64,000 nt of DNA from Apostichopus japonicus (lineage: Eukaryota > Echinodermata > Holothuroidea > Aspidochirotida > Stichopodidae): positions 23,524,398 to 23,588,397 of the forward strand of contig NC_092577.1 of assembly GCF_037975245.1 (NCBI RefSeq), given 5' to 3'. The position numbers and the translations under genes were made by a program. The notes under the pieces were generated by a model that saw nothing but the letters and a program-made list of their open reading frames with translations, had not been told where the DNA came from and did no database searches. This document shows, piece by piece, positions 45,240-54,475 of this stretch (position 1 is the stretch's first letter; the number at the start of each line of letters is the position of its first letter).

Positions 45240-45470
45240 GCATGATCCACTTGAGCACGTCAATAATATTGATCTTTCCTGGAAATGAGATTCACTGATG
45301 CATGGTTGAACATGGATAGTGCAGTGTAGTAGGATGAACACAACAAAAGCCAACTTGGTGTAAGCCATTGTGTCATAGGAAGAAATCCATTGTATCATCC
45401 ACTTGAGCACGTCAATAATATTGATCTTTCCTGGAAATGGTTGAACATGGTCCATAATGTACAGTAGAAT
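45240..45470 (-). repeat. Tandem ~150-bp units upstream of family D ORF2
   Basis: The segment ATCCACTTGAGCACGTCAAT..CTTTCCTGGAAATG..CAACTTGGTGTAAGCCATTG occurs at 45242-45395 and begins again at 45397-45450. A related part (CAACTTGGTGTAAGCCATTG..GTATCATCC) lies at 42512-42561. In family D orientation these lie upstream of ORF2, so they may be 5' UTR monomers carrying its promoter. I cannot test that here. Confidence 0.55.
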
Positions 45471-48080
45471 ACAAGAAAACAAATATAAAGTTCCACAAAA
45501 ATACAGCAAAAGTTGATATCGAAATGTCAGCAAAATTGTCCAGTAGTTGAATGATGCTATTCTCAACCTCTCTGTGTAATTTCACAATATAACTCTCAGA
45601 TGGGACATCACAAAAGTATGCTAAGAAGAGTGCTGATGTGGAGGCGACCTGCAAGGGTGCACTACCAAACTTGTCATGGATGGGAGGAGCAGAAGGGATG
45701 GGTGGGGCAAGCACAACCACGGTCCACCCCTCTAGTTTGGTGTGCATGATCGATCATCCATACCCCCCATGCATTGTTTCATGGAACGCTGGGCTATCAT
45801 AGTCAAAGCCGGTTACGGTGTAGCCCGTTATACCAGCAGAATTGCCTGTAAGGTTTCATAATAGTATGTACGATTTTATGACACATAAGTAAAGAAAGAG
45901 GCTTGAGACCACGACGTCACTACCATTTGAAAAAAAACCTATTCTCTGGTCATTCTGTTTGCAAAAAGAATGATGATAATCTAAGAAATCAATTTAATTT
46001 TCCCTACTTATAATAATTCTACATTCCAACTATAAACAGATTAGTGATTGCTACATTGCCCACAAATTGCCACCCATAAGCCAAAGAATAATAGGTTTTC
46101 CCTGTGATAATTTTTACAAAGGCCGGTAGCGTCTGGCGTTTACCCGGGATTTTTCATGGGGTGTCCCATCACCTTTAAGAGATTTTCTACTGTACGAAAG
46201 TGTGCTTAGATGCCAAATGGTGTAATTTGTTGCCCATCTAAGGCAACACTATACTAACATCATTGACGCCTTCAGGAGTTCCGGGTAAATTTTGGGGATT
46301 TGGGGCATCCAAATTCACGGTGATGTCACATATATACAATCAGCATTGAGCGTGTGTTTTTATATTGAGGTATCAAAAAACACCTCAAGGTCCCCACCCC
46401 TACAAGAATGTCTCCTAAGATCTTCGCTTCTTCACGCCTCCATTTTGTGTGTTTGTGACGCTGGCCCCACAGGTTCAATTCCCATCTCGAGTATGGCTGT
46501 CAAAAGCTGTAGTGTTAGGTTTTTTTCTTCAATATCCGGTGCAGTCCAATAGCTGTACTGCAGTTGTTGTTGATTCCATTGTAGTGGTAAGCAATTGATT
46601 CGGGTTAACTGTGTTCATTAGTTAGGTTCGACAAGGCTCTCCTGCAGTGGCGACGGACAGGTTGCTACCTACTCTCTCAGCATTCGGGAAAGTGACTAAA
46701 GGCTGAGAATTGACTCACGTCTGTCGGATTGGGACATAAAATGACGACCCCGGGAACAGGATCAGATTGTAATAGTTACAAATCTGCCTCTCTTGTACTC
46801 TGAGCACTGTGCGAAACTACAAGGAAGATTAAATCACAAACGAGACAAGGGGCCCCGGTATATAAACACAAAATTAGTATACACGCAAGTCTGGTATATG
46901 CAAATTCGGTATACACACAAAATTACTTGCGGGACGACTCTCCATGGAACTGCTACTCTGAGTAGTAGTTCCCTGGACGCACCAATAGAAAAAAAAATGA
47001 GGCATGTGCAATAAATCTTCCTAGGTAATATGTTATGTTATTAACAATGTTATATTATTAATCTTAGTTGCTACAGAATACCGATACTGTATCAGCTTAT
47101 AGGCAGGGACGTAGCTAGGACTGGTGGGACTAGGATTGGGGTTGTAGGGTAAAAAAAAATCGACTATGGTTAGTCTTTAAAGCCCATAAATTACGACTGC
47201 GGCACAAACTCGATTGCGCACGAAACGCAAAGTTTTTTCCAGCCGTATTATCGTGTCCGATCTTACGGTCATATGACGTCATGTTGAATACAAACAGAAA
47301 GTAGGCTAAACAAAGTTAGAGACATCAGTTGTCATATATGAAAAGAGTTGCAGTAAAAATGATTAAATCAGACTTGCAACTTGTAGTACATGGGTGATAT
47401 CATATACATTCTTACTTTCTATTTCAATCTTTAACTCTCAATTAAACTAAATATTCACAGAAGCACGGAGTGCTGCACTGTTCGACAATTATTCGCTGTT
47501 GTTCGACCGAAAAGAGACTGGGGTTAGGAGAAGTTTGTCATGTGTACTTTTTTTGATATCACTGGCATGTGACGTGATTCTCAAATGAGGTGTAGGTCTC
47601 CATACATTCTACATAAAATACGAGTTCTTCGCATTATGTGCAAAATGTGCTTTTCCCTTATACCCCTCCCCACGACCGTCACCATTTCCCCATTTCCACT
47701 CTGCTTTGTAAATCAGACACGCACGCATGATTTCGCCATGGAGGTCCAATTCACGATACTGATCTGTATTCCTGTGGGAGGAGTCTTAGGGGAGGGGTGG
47801 CCCCTTCATTTTCAATATTTATTTATATGATGGTCGTCCGAACCATTCGCCCCCCCCAGCGTATGGGCCTACATATATCTCATTTTTCGAAATGCCCTTG
47901 GATGCAAATCGGAGCAATCAGTTACACATCCATGTACTAAAATAGTTTTTGATCGCTCGTTCTTTTCACAATCGCTTTTGCGATCCCAACATTTCTGATG
48001 GTATTATTTCCTCTGTCCCCCGCTTGCTACGCCAGTGGTCCCTTTCGCAGTACCCTGATCGGTACAGAGAGAGAGTTTTT
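45470..48080. other. Interior of the foldback element with no recognised genes
   Basis: 45747-45412 holds a minus-strand open frame (FADISISTFAVFLWNFIF..) of unknown nature, possibly family D upstream sequence. 47101-47115 (GGGACGTAGCTAGGACTGG) and 48020-48035 (inverse) look like ends of the same GTAGCTAGG-type repeat. Nothing else was identified. Confidence 0.4.
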
Positions 48081-48275
48081 TTGTTGATTTGTTAAGGTTT
48101 TACGGCCTTTTTTCAGTTGTGGCGCACTGGCTTGTTTTCCCTACTCCATTGCTTGAGCACCAAGCACAATAGCAGTAGGTTCCAGTCTTCGGTATGACCC
48201 AGCCAGGAGTCGAACCCCTAACCTACCGGCTGCAAGTCGGATGCTCTAACCACGTGACCATGCAGTCGGTCTGAG
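48080..48275 (-). mobile_element. tRNA-derived SINE
   Basis: The minus strand has an A-box-like TGGTTAGAGCATCCGAC and a B-box GGTTCGACTCC with correct spacing (48265-48205), then a unique body with CCTACTGCTATTGTGCTTGG. The tRNA part lacks a clean acceptor stem, so it is a SINE head or pseudo-tRNA and not a working tRNA. Confidence 0.6.
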
Positions 48276-48376
48276 GGGAAGGGGGAGTACAACTGAACGA
48301 CAAATGTTGTCGGAACTGTAGCGAAATTTTATCATCAATTCTAAAAACATTTGATGATGATGATTTATGATTGAAA

Positions 48377-48413
48377 TCGGCCTGACATTTCGACTGTCGA
48401 AACGTCAGGCCGA
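48377..48413. repeat. Strong hairpin
   Basis: TCGGCCTGACATTTCGA, 3-nt loop CTG, TCGAAACGTCAGGCCGA: 17-bp arms with one mismatch. It does not sit next to a gene end, so its role is unknown. Confidence 0.8.
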
Positions 48414-48502
48414 CTTCATACATCTTATTCTTCAACCTTGGTGATTTTGTGAATAAGCAGTTTTTATCAGCTACGTTATTTTACTTTTAAATTTGGTTAT
48501 AT

Positions 48503-48887
48503 CAGGGTTGTCCAACCTTTTGATGAGGAGGGCCACCTCGAATGATTATGATAAAGGAGGGGCCGCATGAGCCTACAAGCTCCTGTGGCATATCCAGGGT
48601 TTCGTGCCAGAGCGACAAATTTCAGTGGCCCCGCCAGGGGTCTGTATGGGAAATGAATTTTCCATACAAGCGGAGCGCCACCGTAGTAGGTTGGCGCGTG
48701 GCGTGCAAGAATAAAAATCGCCCAAAAGACCCCCAGATTGCAGGAGATGACACTTCACAAGCCTTCTGATCTGTATCAAAAAAATCTTGGGTAAAAGTAC
48801 ATTTGTAAATCAATGAGGTTGGCGGGCCGGACGGGACCTTGCGGCGGGCCGCACTGTGGCCCGCGGGCCGTAGGTTGGACAACCTTG
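48503..48887. mobile_element. Non-autonomous hAT element (385 bp)
   Basis: Ends CAGGGTTGTCCAACCTT and (reverse complement of right) CAAGGTTGTCCAACCTA, flanked by a perfect 8-bp duplication GGTTATAT (48495-48502 and 48888-48895). 8-bp duplications and CAGGG/GGCCGCA-rich termini are typical of hAT. R1-like sequence fills 48650-48755 (AAGCGGAGCGCCACC..GCAGGAGATGACACTTC), so R1 is either part of it or nested in it. Confidence 0.85.
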
Positions 48888-49110
48888 GGTTATATAGAAG
48901 ACGTGGAACATCCGGTCAATTTCTAATTACTACATGCATTTTTGGATTGTCAGATGCTTTAAAGTTTCATATCAGAATAATAATCTGATATATCAGAATA
49001 ATAATCTGATCTACCAGATTAAGAAAATTTTCTTTCATGCCCTAATGGGCTTTCGTACTACGGAGTTCACCAGTTGAAGGTTCGCTTGGTTAACGGGCTC
49101 GTAGGGGGGG

Positions 49111-49461
49111 GGGGGCGTATTCTGGTTTAGTTCGGGTAGTAACCTGGGTGGGGTATCTGTGTCGATGTATTTGTGCGGGTAGAGTTTTCCCGGAGGTAAT
49201 TGCTGGGGGGTGGGGTTAATTGTCCTCGGGGGTATTTGTCCTCGTGGGTGTATGTCAGGGGGTAGCTTTCCCGGGGGTAGCTTTCCCGGGGGTAGTTGTC
49301 TGGGGGTACTTATCCTCGGGGGTATTTGTCCTCGGTGGTGTATGTCCGGGGGGTAGTTGTCCTCGTAGGTATTCGTCCTCGGGGTTTTTTGTCCGGGGGG
49401 TGATTGTCCGTGGGGTACTTGTCCCGGGAGTATATGTCCGGGGGGTATTTGTCCGGCAACC
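49111..49461 (-). repeat. Right minisatellite TIR of the foldback element
   Basis: About twenty degenerate GGGGGTATTTGTCCTC / GGGGGTAGCTTTCCCG units of 15-18 bp, the reverse complement of the array at 26361-26555. Ends TTTGTCCGGCAAC before the CTTTCTTTC duplication. Confidence 0.85.
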
Positions 49462-49699
49462 CTTTCTTTCTGTCTGATACTTCATAGGGTTAAATCCGTA
49501 CAAAGCATCATTAACCTTTACGAAGGCGCCTCTGGCTCTAAGTATAATGTAGAGAAAACCGAGTTACTAGTGCTCGGAAAGGGCAATGTACGAAAAGGTG
49601 AGTTAATAAATTTTCCGATAAGGAACAATTTTATCGCAGTGCTTGGTGTTTGTATCAGCAATGATAAGGATGCTATTGAAAGAGAAAATTGGAAAAAGA

Positions 49700-50020
49700 A
49701 GACTTAACCCCTGGTCATTGGTAACTTGTCACACCCACACACCAAAGTGTGCACAATTCAATCAATCTCTCCTGGGGCACCAGAGTACACCACAACCACG
49801 TGTCCCCCCGGGGACTTCCCATAGGGTGCAGCCACAAACCGGCGCACGCAACTATATTTACAAGTTACCTCGCAGGTCCCCATTTATACACCTGGGTGAA
49901 GAGAGGCAATGGAGATAAAGCGCCTTGCCCAAGGACACAACGCAATGATCTGGCCTGGGCTCGAACCTGTAATCCTTCGATCACAAGTCCACTGCCTTAA
50001 CCACTTGACCATAACGCCCT
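49700..50020 (-). mobile_element. tRNA-derived SINE nested in B'
   Basis: The minus strand starts GGCGTTATGGTCAAGTGGTT (A-box region) and has B-box GGTTCGAGCCC, giving a tRNA-like head at 50017-49945. Next is TTGTGTCCTTGGGCAAGGCG and CCAGGTGTATAAATGGGGAC, shared with 26970-27175. It interrupts B' coding sequence. The left boundary is approximate. Confidence 0.75.
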
Positions 50021-50756
50021 AACCTTAACCTTTGTGACATTGTTCTGAAGAGGGACGCTTTACGTATGAAGTTCATCTGTAAACTACTTAGTAACAATAT
50101 CATTCCGATGCTAAAAAGTTGAATGCTGTATTTTACCTCTATGAGAAAACTTTTACCGTATTATGAGATGTTGAGTACCTGGAAAAAGCTAACGGATTAC
50201 GGATAGAAAGTTATGCCCTCCAGTGTACAGGGAAGAAATTCTTATGCAACCGCTGTTCCATAATCCAATTATTGCAAATGAAACTGACGTCTTTAACAGA
50301 GATTTCATTGAGGGTGGTATTATTTGTGTAGGCGATCTTATTTATGAAATGATCACAAGACGGCTTCTCGCGGAGGGTATCCACGAAGCCATTACTATGG
50401 CCAACCGAAATTGTAAACTTGATATTGATGACGAACATGATAATGTCACATCTATTTTGAAGGCTTTCCAAAAAAGTTCGCTTGAACAAATCTATTCTGG
50501 CGATAAAATTGTTAGTCAAAATGACAATGAGCCCCCTTTCACTCAGTCTCTCTTGTGGTAATACCAAGCTGGATGCGTCCACCGTTAATGTCAGAAATGC
50601 AACTGATCTCCTAAGGGAGGTCGGTCTCAACAATACCAAAAGGCGAAATCCACTGGAAACAAAGGTGGACCAATGTCTACAAAGGTCTAAAAGCCTTTCA
50701 CGATAGTGACCTTGATTTCCGTCTTGTACATAATATTTTGTTCTCTAACGCTAAGT

Positions 50757-51405
50757 GCTTTTTACGTGATCCGCCATGCGGGATACAAAACGTCACGGTC
50801 AAACGGCACTACCGAACCATCCCATTCTGAAAAACGAAACTCAGGTCAAGCGAGCCAAAAAAACAACATACGCCCTCCGACCTGCAGCGACAAAAAACGA
50901 CCAACACCCCCCCCCCCCCACAGAAACATTCCAAAAACTACAAAAGGACGACCCGCACGCAGCGAAACGAAAAACCCCTCTCCAGCACACCACCGTCCAA
51001 AAAAGGCAGCCCCAGATAAACGGCGAAAATCGCCTTCAACTTGAAGGCGAATGTCAGACTTGTCAGGCGAATGTCAGACAAGGTCACCGCCTCCAAGACT
51101 GCCTGCCAACTGGCAACCTTCCCCCTAAAAACCACATCACATCTATTCCGCCACACATGTTTTTTTGCAATAGAGCAAACCAAAAATAATGCGATGCAAC
51201 AAACAGCAATCCAACAAACTGGAGGGTGTACCCCATATAATATAAAGCCCTGTCCTACCGACCACGAACGGTCTCCCGTTAAACGTTCGGTCCAGGTCTG
51301 GAGCCACTCCCATAAGTTTAAAACAATGCAGCAATGCCAAAAAACATGAGCGGTACTCTCTAAGCTGTGACAGCCGGTCCCTGGGCACAGTCCATCACCC
51401 AATCG
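50757..51405 (-). mobile_element. 5'-truncated family A copy nested in B'
   Basis: The 3' terminus is at 50757 (GCTTTTTACGTGATCC on plus) and the other end is in the zinc-motif region of ORF2 (GDGLCPGTGCHSLESTAHVF) at about 51402. It contains a small local duplication (GGCGAATGTCAGACTTGTC near 51048-51075). The hairpin arm has a G-to-A change (GGATCAC). ORF2 sequence is frameshifted. Confidence 0.85.
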
Positions 51406-52035
51406 TATCTTTTCAAGCTTGTTGACTCTCCTCTATGAACCATAATGAAACTGTCTTGCATCTTTTTGTCGATTGCACAACCGTAAATCTTCTCTGGAGA
51501 TATTATCAAGAAGCTTCAGAAAATCTGTGAAATCAACCAACAATGACAAATGGAAACAAATAACTGTTACGTATGGAACTTAATCATATGAGGAATTTGG
51601 ACTGATTTTATTCTGAACACTTGAAAAAAAAAGTTGTTTGGACCACTCGTGTTAGCCTTCTGAACGGAGAAATATTCAAACCTTCTTTCATAATTCACTG
51701 CAAAAGAAAATCGATTTCTTATTCCATTATTTTTTCACGAAAAGACACTTGTACATTTTGGGAATTCTTTACTCATAGTGATGCCATTCTGGATCCTCTT
51801 GAAGATGGCTCTTACGAGTACAAGTTTGACAGTTAATATTCTCACGCCTTCCCCATTCTAGGATTACTCCATTATTGTTGTGCATGTATTGATAGTGTTG
51901 TATGATTGTTCTACTTTTAAATATATTCTTTCTTTATTTCTTGTAACCATGTTAATATATGTACATTCAATCGGAAAACCATTGGGTTCTCCCGTCCAAA
52001 AAAAGAAGAATAACCCCCCCCCCCCCAAAAAAAAA

Positions 52036-52134
52036 CCGTTCTCGTCCGACCGATCACCGACGTCAAGCAACGTAGAGCGCAGTCAGTACTTGGATGGGTG
52101 ACCCGCCTGGGAATACTGGCTACCGTAGGCTTTT
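52036..52134 (+). rRNA. 5S rRNA 3' part, at the B' insertion junction
   Basis: CCGTTCTCGTCCG.. to CCGTAGGCTTTT. It lacks the first ~26 nt because the B' element's 3' end is joined here. It has a 4-base insertion (GACC) and one base missing near the start, so it is a pseudogene fragment marking the target site. Confidence 0.85.
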
Positions 52135-52208
52135 GCATTCATAATTAAAACACTGTTGCCATGAGCAACGCGATTTTCAAATGGAATATATTAATAAATA
52201 ATTCGAAG

Positions 52209-52264
52209 CCTAGTCAGTATTGGATGGGTGACCGCCTGGGAATATTGGGTGCCGTGGGCTTTTC
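52209..52264 (+). rRNA. 5S rRNA 3' fragment
   Basis: AGTCAGTATTGGATGGGTGACC..GTGCCGTGGGCTTTT, the last ~55 nt of 5S. It is preceded and followed by the same spacer (TTCATAATTARAACTC.. and GAATATATTAATAAATAATTC), so it is a partial array unit. Confidence 0.8.
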
Positions 52265-52429
52265 TTTTCATAATTAGAACTCGGTCTTGTCACGAGAAAC
52301 GCGATTTTATAATGGAATATATTAATAAATAATTCCTTTATATATAACAAGTATAGATTAACACTATATATATTAAATCCATTGATAATAACCTACCAAA
52401 CAAATATCCTACATTTCAACTCTGGTAAT

Positions 52430-52548
52430 GTCTAGGGCTACATCGCGTCGACTATACGGGTTCTCGTCCGATCACCGACGTCAAGCAACGTAGCGCGCAG
52501 TCAGTACTTGGATGGGTGACCGCCTGGGAATACTTGCTGCCGTAGGCT
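52430..52548 (+). rRNA. 5S rRNA gene, near full length
   Basis: GTCTAGGGCTACATCGCGTCG to GCCGTAGGCTTT, about 119 nt with internal promoter regions present. Several substitutions (TACGGGTT for TACCGGTT, TACTTGCTGCC for TACTGGGTGCC) could weaken stems, so it may be a pseudogene of the array. Spacer elements match neighbouring units. Confidence 0.8.
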
Positions 52549-52717
52549 TTCGTTTTCATAATTAGAACTCTTCTTGTCACGAGAAACGCGATTTTAAATG
52601 GAGTAAATTAATAAATATTTCGATTGTTTTATATATTATAATATTATAGATATATATTAAATAAATTTATATATAATTTATATATAATATATATATTATT
52701 ATTTCACCTCTTGTAAT

Positions 52718-52755
52718 GTATACGGCCACATCGCGTCGACTTACCGGTTCTCGTC
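52718..52755 (+). rRNA. 5S rRNA 5' part, left side of the B insertion
   Basis: GTATACGGCCACATCGCGTCGA.. to CCGGTTCTCGTC. Ends exactly with the 12-bp sequence repeated at 62981-62992 on the other side of B. Spacing from the previous 5S start is about 288 bp. Confidence 0.85.
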
Positions 52756-53363
52756 GACTATACCGGATTGTGCTTTTGACTTTGGCGGGTAAACATCGTT
52801 TTTATCAGTTCTCGCTTTCGAACATATTTTGTACAACTTGCAGAGTTTTCCTGCTTGTATCTTTCCGGAGTTATTTTTTGTCTTCTTCTGTATGACCTTT
52901 TCGTGCCGATTTGTGGAAAATTACCAGCTTTCTGGACAGTTTTGTTGTGAAGGCCTCAGCGTCTTCGGGCGCAAGGGCTCTCTATACGATGGAAATGGGT
53001 TCCTCGAAAAACAACGGTGCAGTGTACGTGTATTCGATAACTCTTATAGCGCCAACGAAATTACGAAAGTTGTTGCAAATGACATTGGTCAAGAGAATAT
53101 TATTGGAGTTGTGAAGACCAGCGACCAATGGATTATTACGCTGAAAGATAATCTGGCAGTTGGCTTTCGTGGAGTGCGGACGTGTTTTTCGCTCTCGCTC
53201 TCCATCTGATACAGCTACTTTCTTACCTTACTGTGCTGTGCTATACTTCCCGCCGGGCGGGTGTGTGCGTTTGTCGTGTATAGTTACCGTATATCGTTTT
53301 AAGTTTAAACCTGTCTTTAGTTTGTTTTTGTTACTCCTCTGTGGCATAGCCACCTTCGGTATC

Positions 53364-54455
53364 ATGGCATCGCGCCGTGATTCGAAAATTGTTAAGTTGA
53401 CCTTCACCGGTGAACAAGCGGTTCCACCGGTGCAAGTTTTTAGTATTTTAAAGAGTAAGGGTGTTGTTGTGCCTGGAGAGGTTGATGCTTTACAAGCTCT
53501 CCAGGGTCGTAATACGTACGATTTACGTTTTACCAGTGACGTGGCCCGTCAGAAAGGTGTCACGTTGCTGAGTAACGTCGAGGGGATGACGGTTACTCCA
53601 TACGAGCGATCCGTATGGGTAACTATCATCCACGTAGGACTAGAGGTGCGGCAGGAACTTGTCGTAACGGTTTTGGGTCGGTTCGGGGCTGTCAAGGCTG
53701 CCAAAATGTGCTCCTATGCACAAGCCCCTGGGGTGTTGAACGGGCACCGACAGGTTCGGATCGACCTGAAACAGGACATTCCCTCCTTCCTGTTTATAGC
53801 AGGGCATAAAGCCCACGTGCGGTATCCCGGTCAGCCCCGTACCTGCTTCAGGTGTGGGGAGACCGGGCACGAAGCCAAGGGCTGCCCAAACAAGAAATGT
53901 GGGCGCTGCCTTCGTCTTGGGCATGATAGCACCGCTTGCCCAAACGAGGATGTGTGCTCACTATGTGGGAAGGAGGGACATGTCTTTCGAGCTTGTCCCT
54001 CCTCTTATGTCTCTAGGACTAAGAGTGGGGGTAAGTCAAGTTCCGACGCACCTACTACTTCACGAGAGGAGGGGGAATCTGGTGGGATTTTACCCTCCCC
54101 TGCACCTGGTTCACCCTCCCCCGTCGTTGCAGACCCCAACCCCGTGCCCGCACCGAGAAAGTCTCCACCAGCTTCCCCCATCAACTCGTCCACTTCCGTC
54201 CCCGGTCCGCCGCCGGTATCGCCAGATCCGGAGGCTTTGTCTGACGGAGAATCGGTGGTCATCGATTCTCCGGAGGTTCTGTCTGACAGTGACTCCGGTG
54301 AATCGGTGATCAGCGAGCCGAAACGTGCCACTGGGACGAGCTGGTACGACGAAATGGGGGAACCCTCTCTTAAAAGGTCGGCTTCAAGTGACGACTCGGA
54401 CGACGATATGTCGTCAAGGGCGCGCTTGAAGCTTACGGAATCGTCGTCTTCGTAG
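53364..54455 (+). CDS. Family A ORF1 protein, gag-like with three CCHC zinc knuckles (363 aa)
   Basis: Starts MASRRDSKIVKLTFTGEQ at 53364. An upstream in-frame Met at 53160 lies in the leader, and this start is conserved in the copies at 2020, 20254 and 33967. Residues 1-150 form an RNA-binding-like region. Knuckles are at 161-174 (CFRCGETGHEAKGC), 179-192 (CGRCLRLGHDSTAC) and 198-211 (CSLCGKEGHVFRAC), all C-x2-C-x4-H-x4-C. The remaining ~150 residues are Pro/Ser then Asp/Ser-rich and end RARLKLTESSSS. In related LINEs ORF1 coats the RNA and helps strand transfer. Ends 20 nt before the ORF2 start. Confidence 0.92.
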   Translation: MASRRDSKIVKLTFTGEQAVPPVQVFSILKSKGVVVPGEVDALQALQGRNTYDLRFTSDVARQKGVTLLSNVEGMTVTPYERSVWVTIIHVGLEVRQELVVTVLGRFGAVKAAKMCSYAQAPGVLNGHRQVRIDLKQDIPSFLFIAGHKAHVRYPGQPRTCFRCGETGHEAKGCPNKKCGRCLRLGHDSTACPNEDVCSLCGKEGHVFRACPSSYVSRTKSGGKSSSDAPTTSREEGESGGILPSPAPGSPSPVVADPNPVPAPRKSPPASPINSSTSVPGPPPVSPDPEALSDGESVVIDSPEVLSDSDSGESVISEPKRATGTSWYDEMGEPSLKRSASSDDSDDDMSSRARLKLTESSSS

Positions 54456-54475
54456 TTTTGCCCCACTGCCCTCTC

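Larger units (their letters stand above)
26361..49461. mobile_element. Foldback-type DNA transposon, 23.1 kb, minisatellite inverted ends
   Basis: The left end GTGACCGGACAAATACCCCC (26361) and the reverse complement of the right end GTTGCCGGACAAATACCCCC (49461) are near-identical inverted termini. Both lead into arrays of CCGGACAAATACCCC-like units in opposite orientation. A 9-bp duplication CTTTCTTTC (26352-26360, 49462-49470) flanks it, and the host reading (B' RT) continues across. The architecture resembles foldback elements (Drosophila FB/NOF, sea-urchin TU), some of which are MULE-related. No transposase is visible inside, and most of the interior is later nested insertions. Confidence 0.75.
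49471..51836 (+). pseudogene. Family B' ORF2 C-terminal pieces
   Basis: RT palm end: INLYEGASGSKYNVEKTEL and LVLGKGNVRKG (49510-49610), then AVLGVCISNDKDAIE. After the SINE, LKRDALRMKFICKLLSNNI appears (50048-50104), matching CDLDIKRDALRNLI in the B copy at 61725. Further pieces are YREEILMQPLFHNPII (50223), RLVHNILFSNAK up to the A insertion at 50757, LHLFVDCT after it, and a 71-codon tail ending LEDGSYEYKFDS at 51836. The multiple stops leave no functional protein. Confidence 0.7.
49471..52035 (+). mobile_element. Family B' LINE, right half, ending in 5S rDNA
   Basis: Continues the RT broken at 26360 and ends in an A-run (52027-52035) followed at once by 5S sequence CCGTTCTCGTCCG, the same 5S site used by the B copy at 62981. 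It contains a nested SINE (49700-50020) and an inverted A fragment (50757-51405). Confidence 0.85.

Noticed and set aside
48200-48270. Functional tRNA gene
   Set aside because: A- and B-box are present but stems do not close properly, and the body continues as a SINE.
26361-49461. Simple inversion breakpoints instead of a transposon
   Set aside because: An inversion would not leave a 9-bp direct duplication with B' coding in the same orientation on both sides.
49220-49477. Gly/Val-rich ORF (GVFVLGGVCPGG)
   Set aside because: Translation of the foldback element's minisatellite. The same holds for the Pro/Thr-rich frame at 26295.
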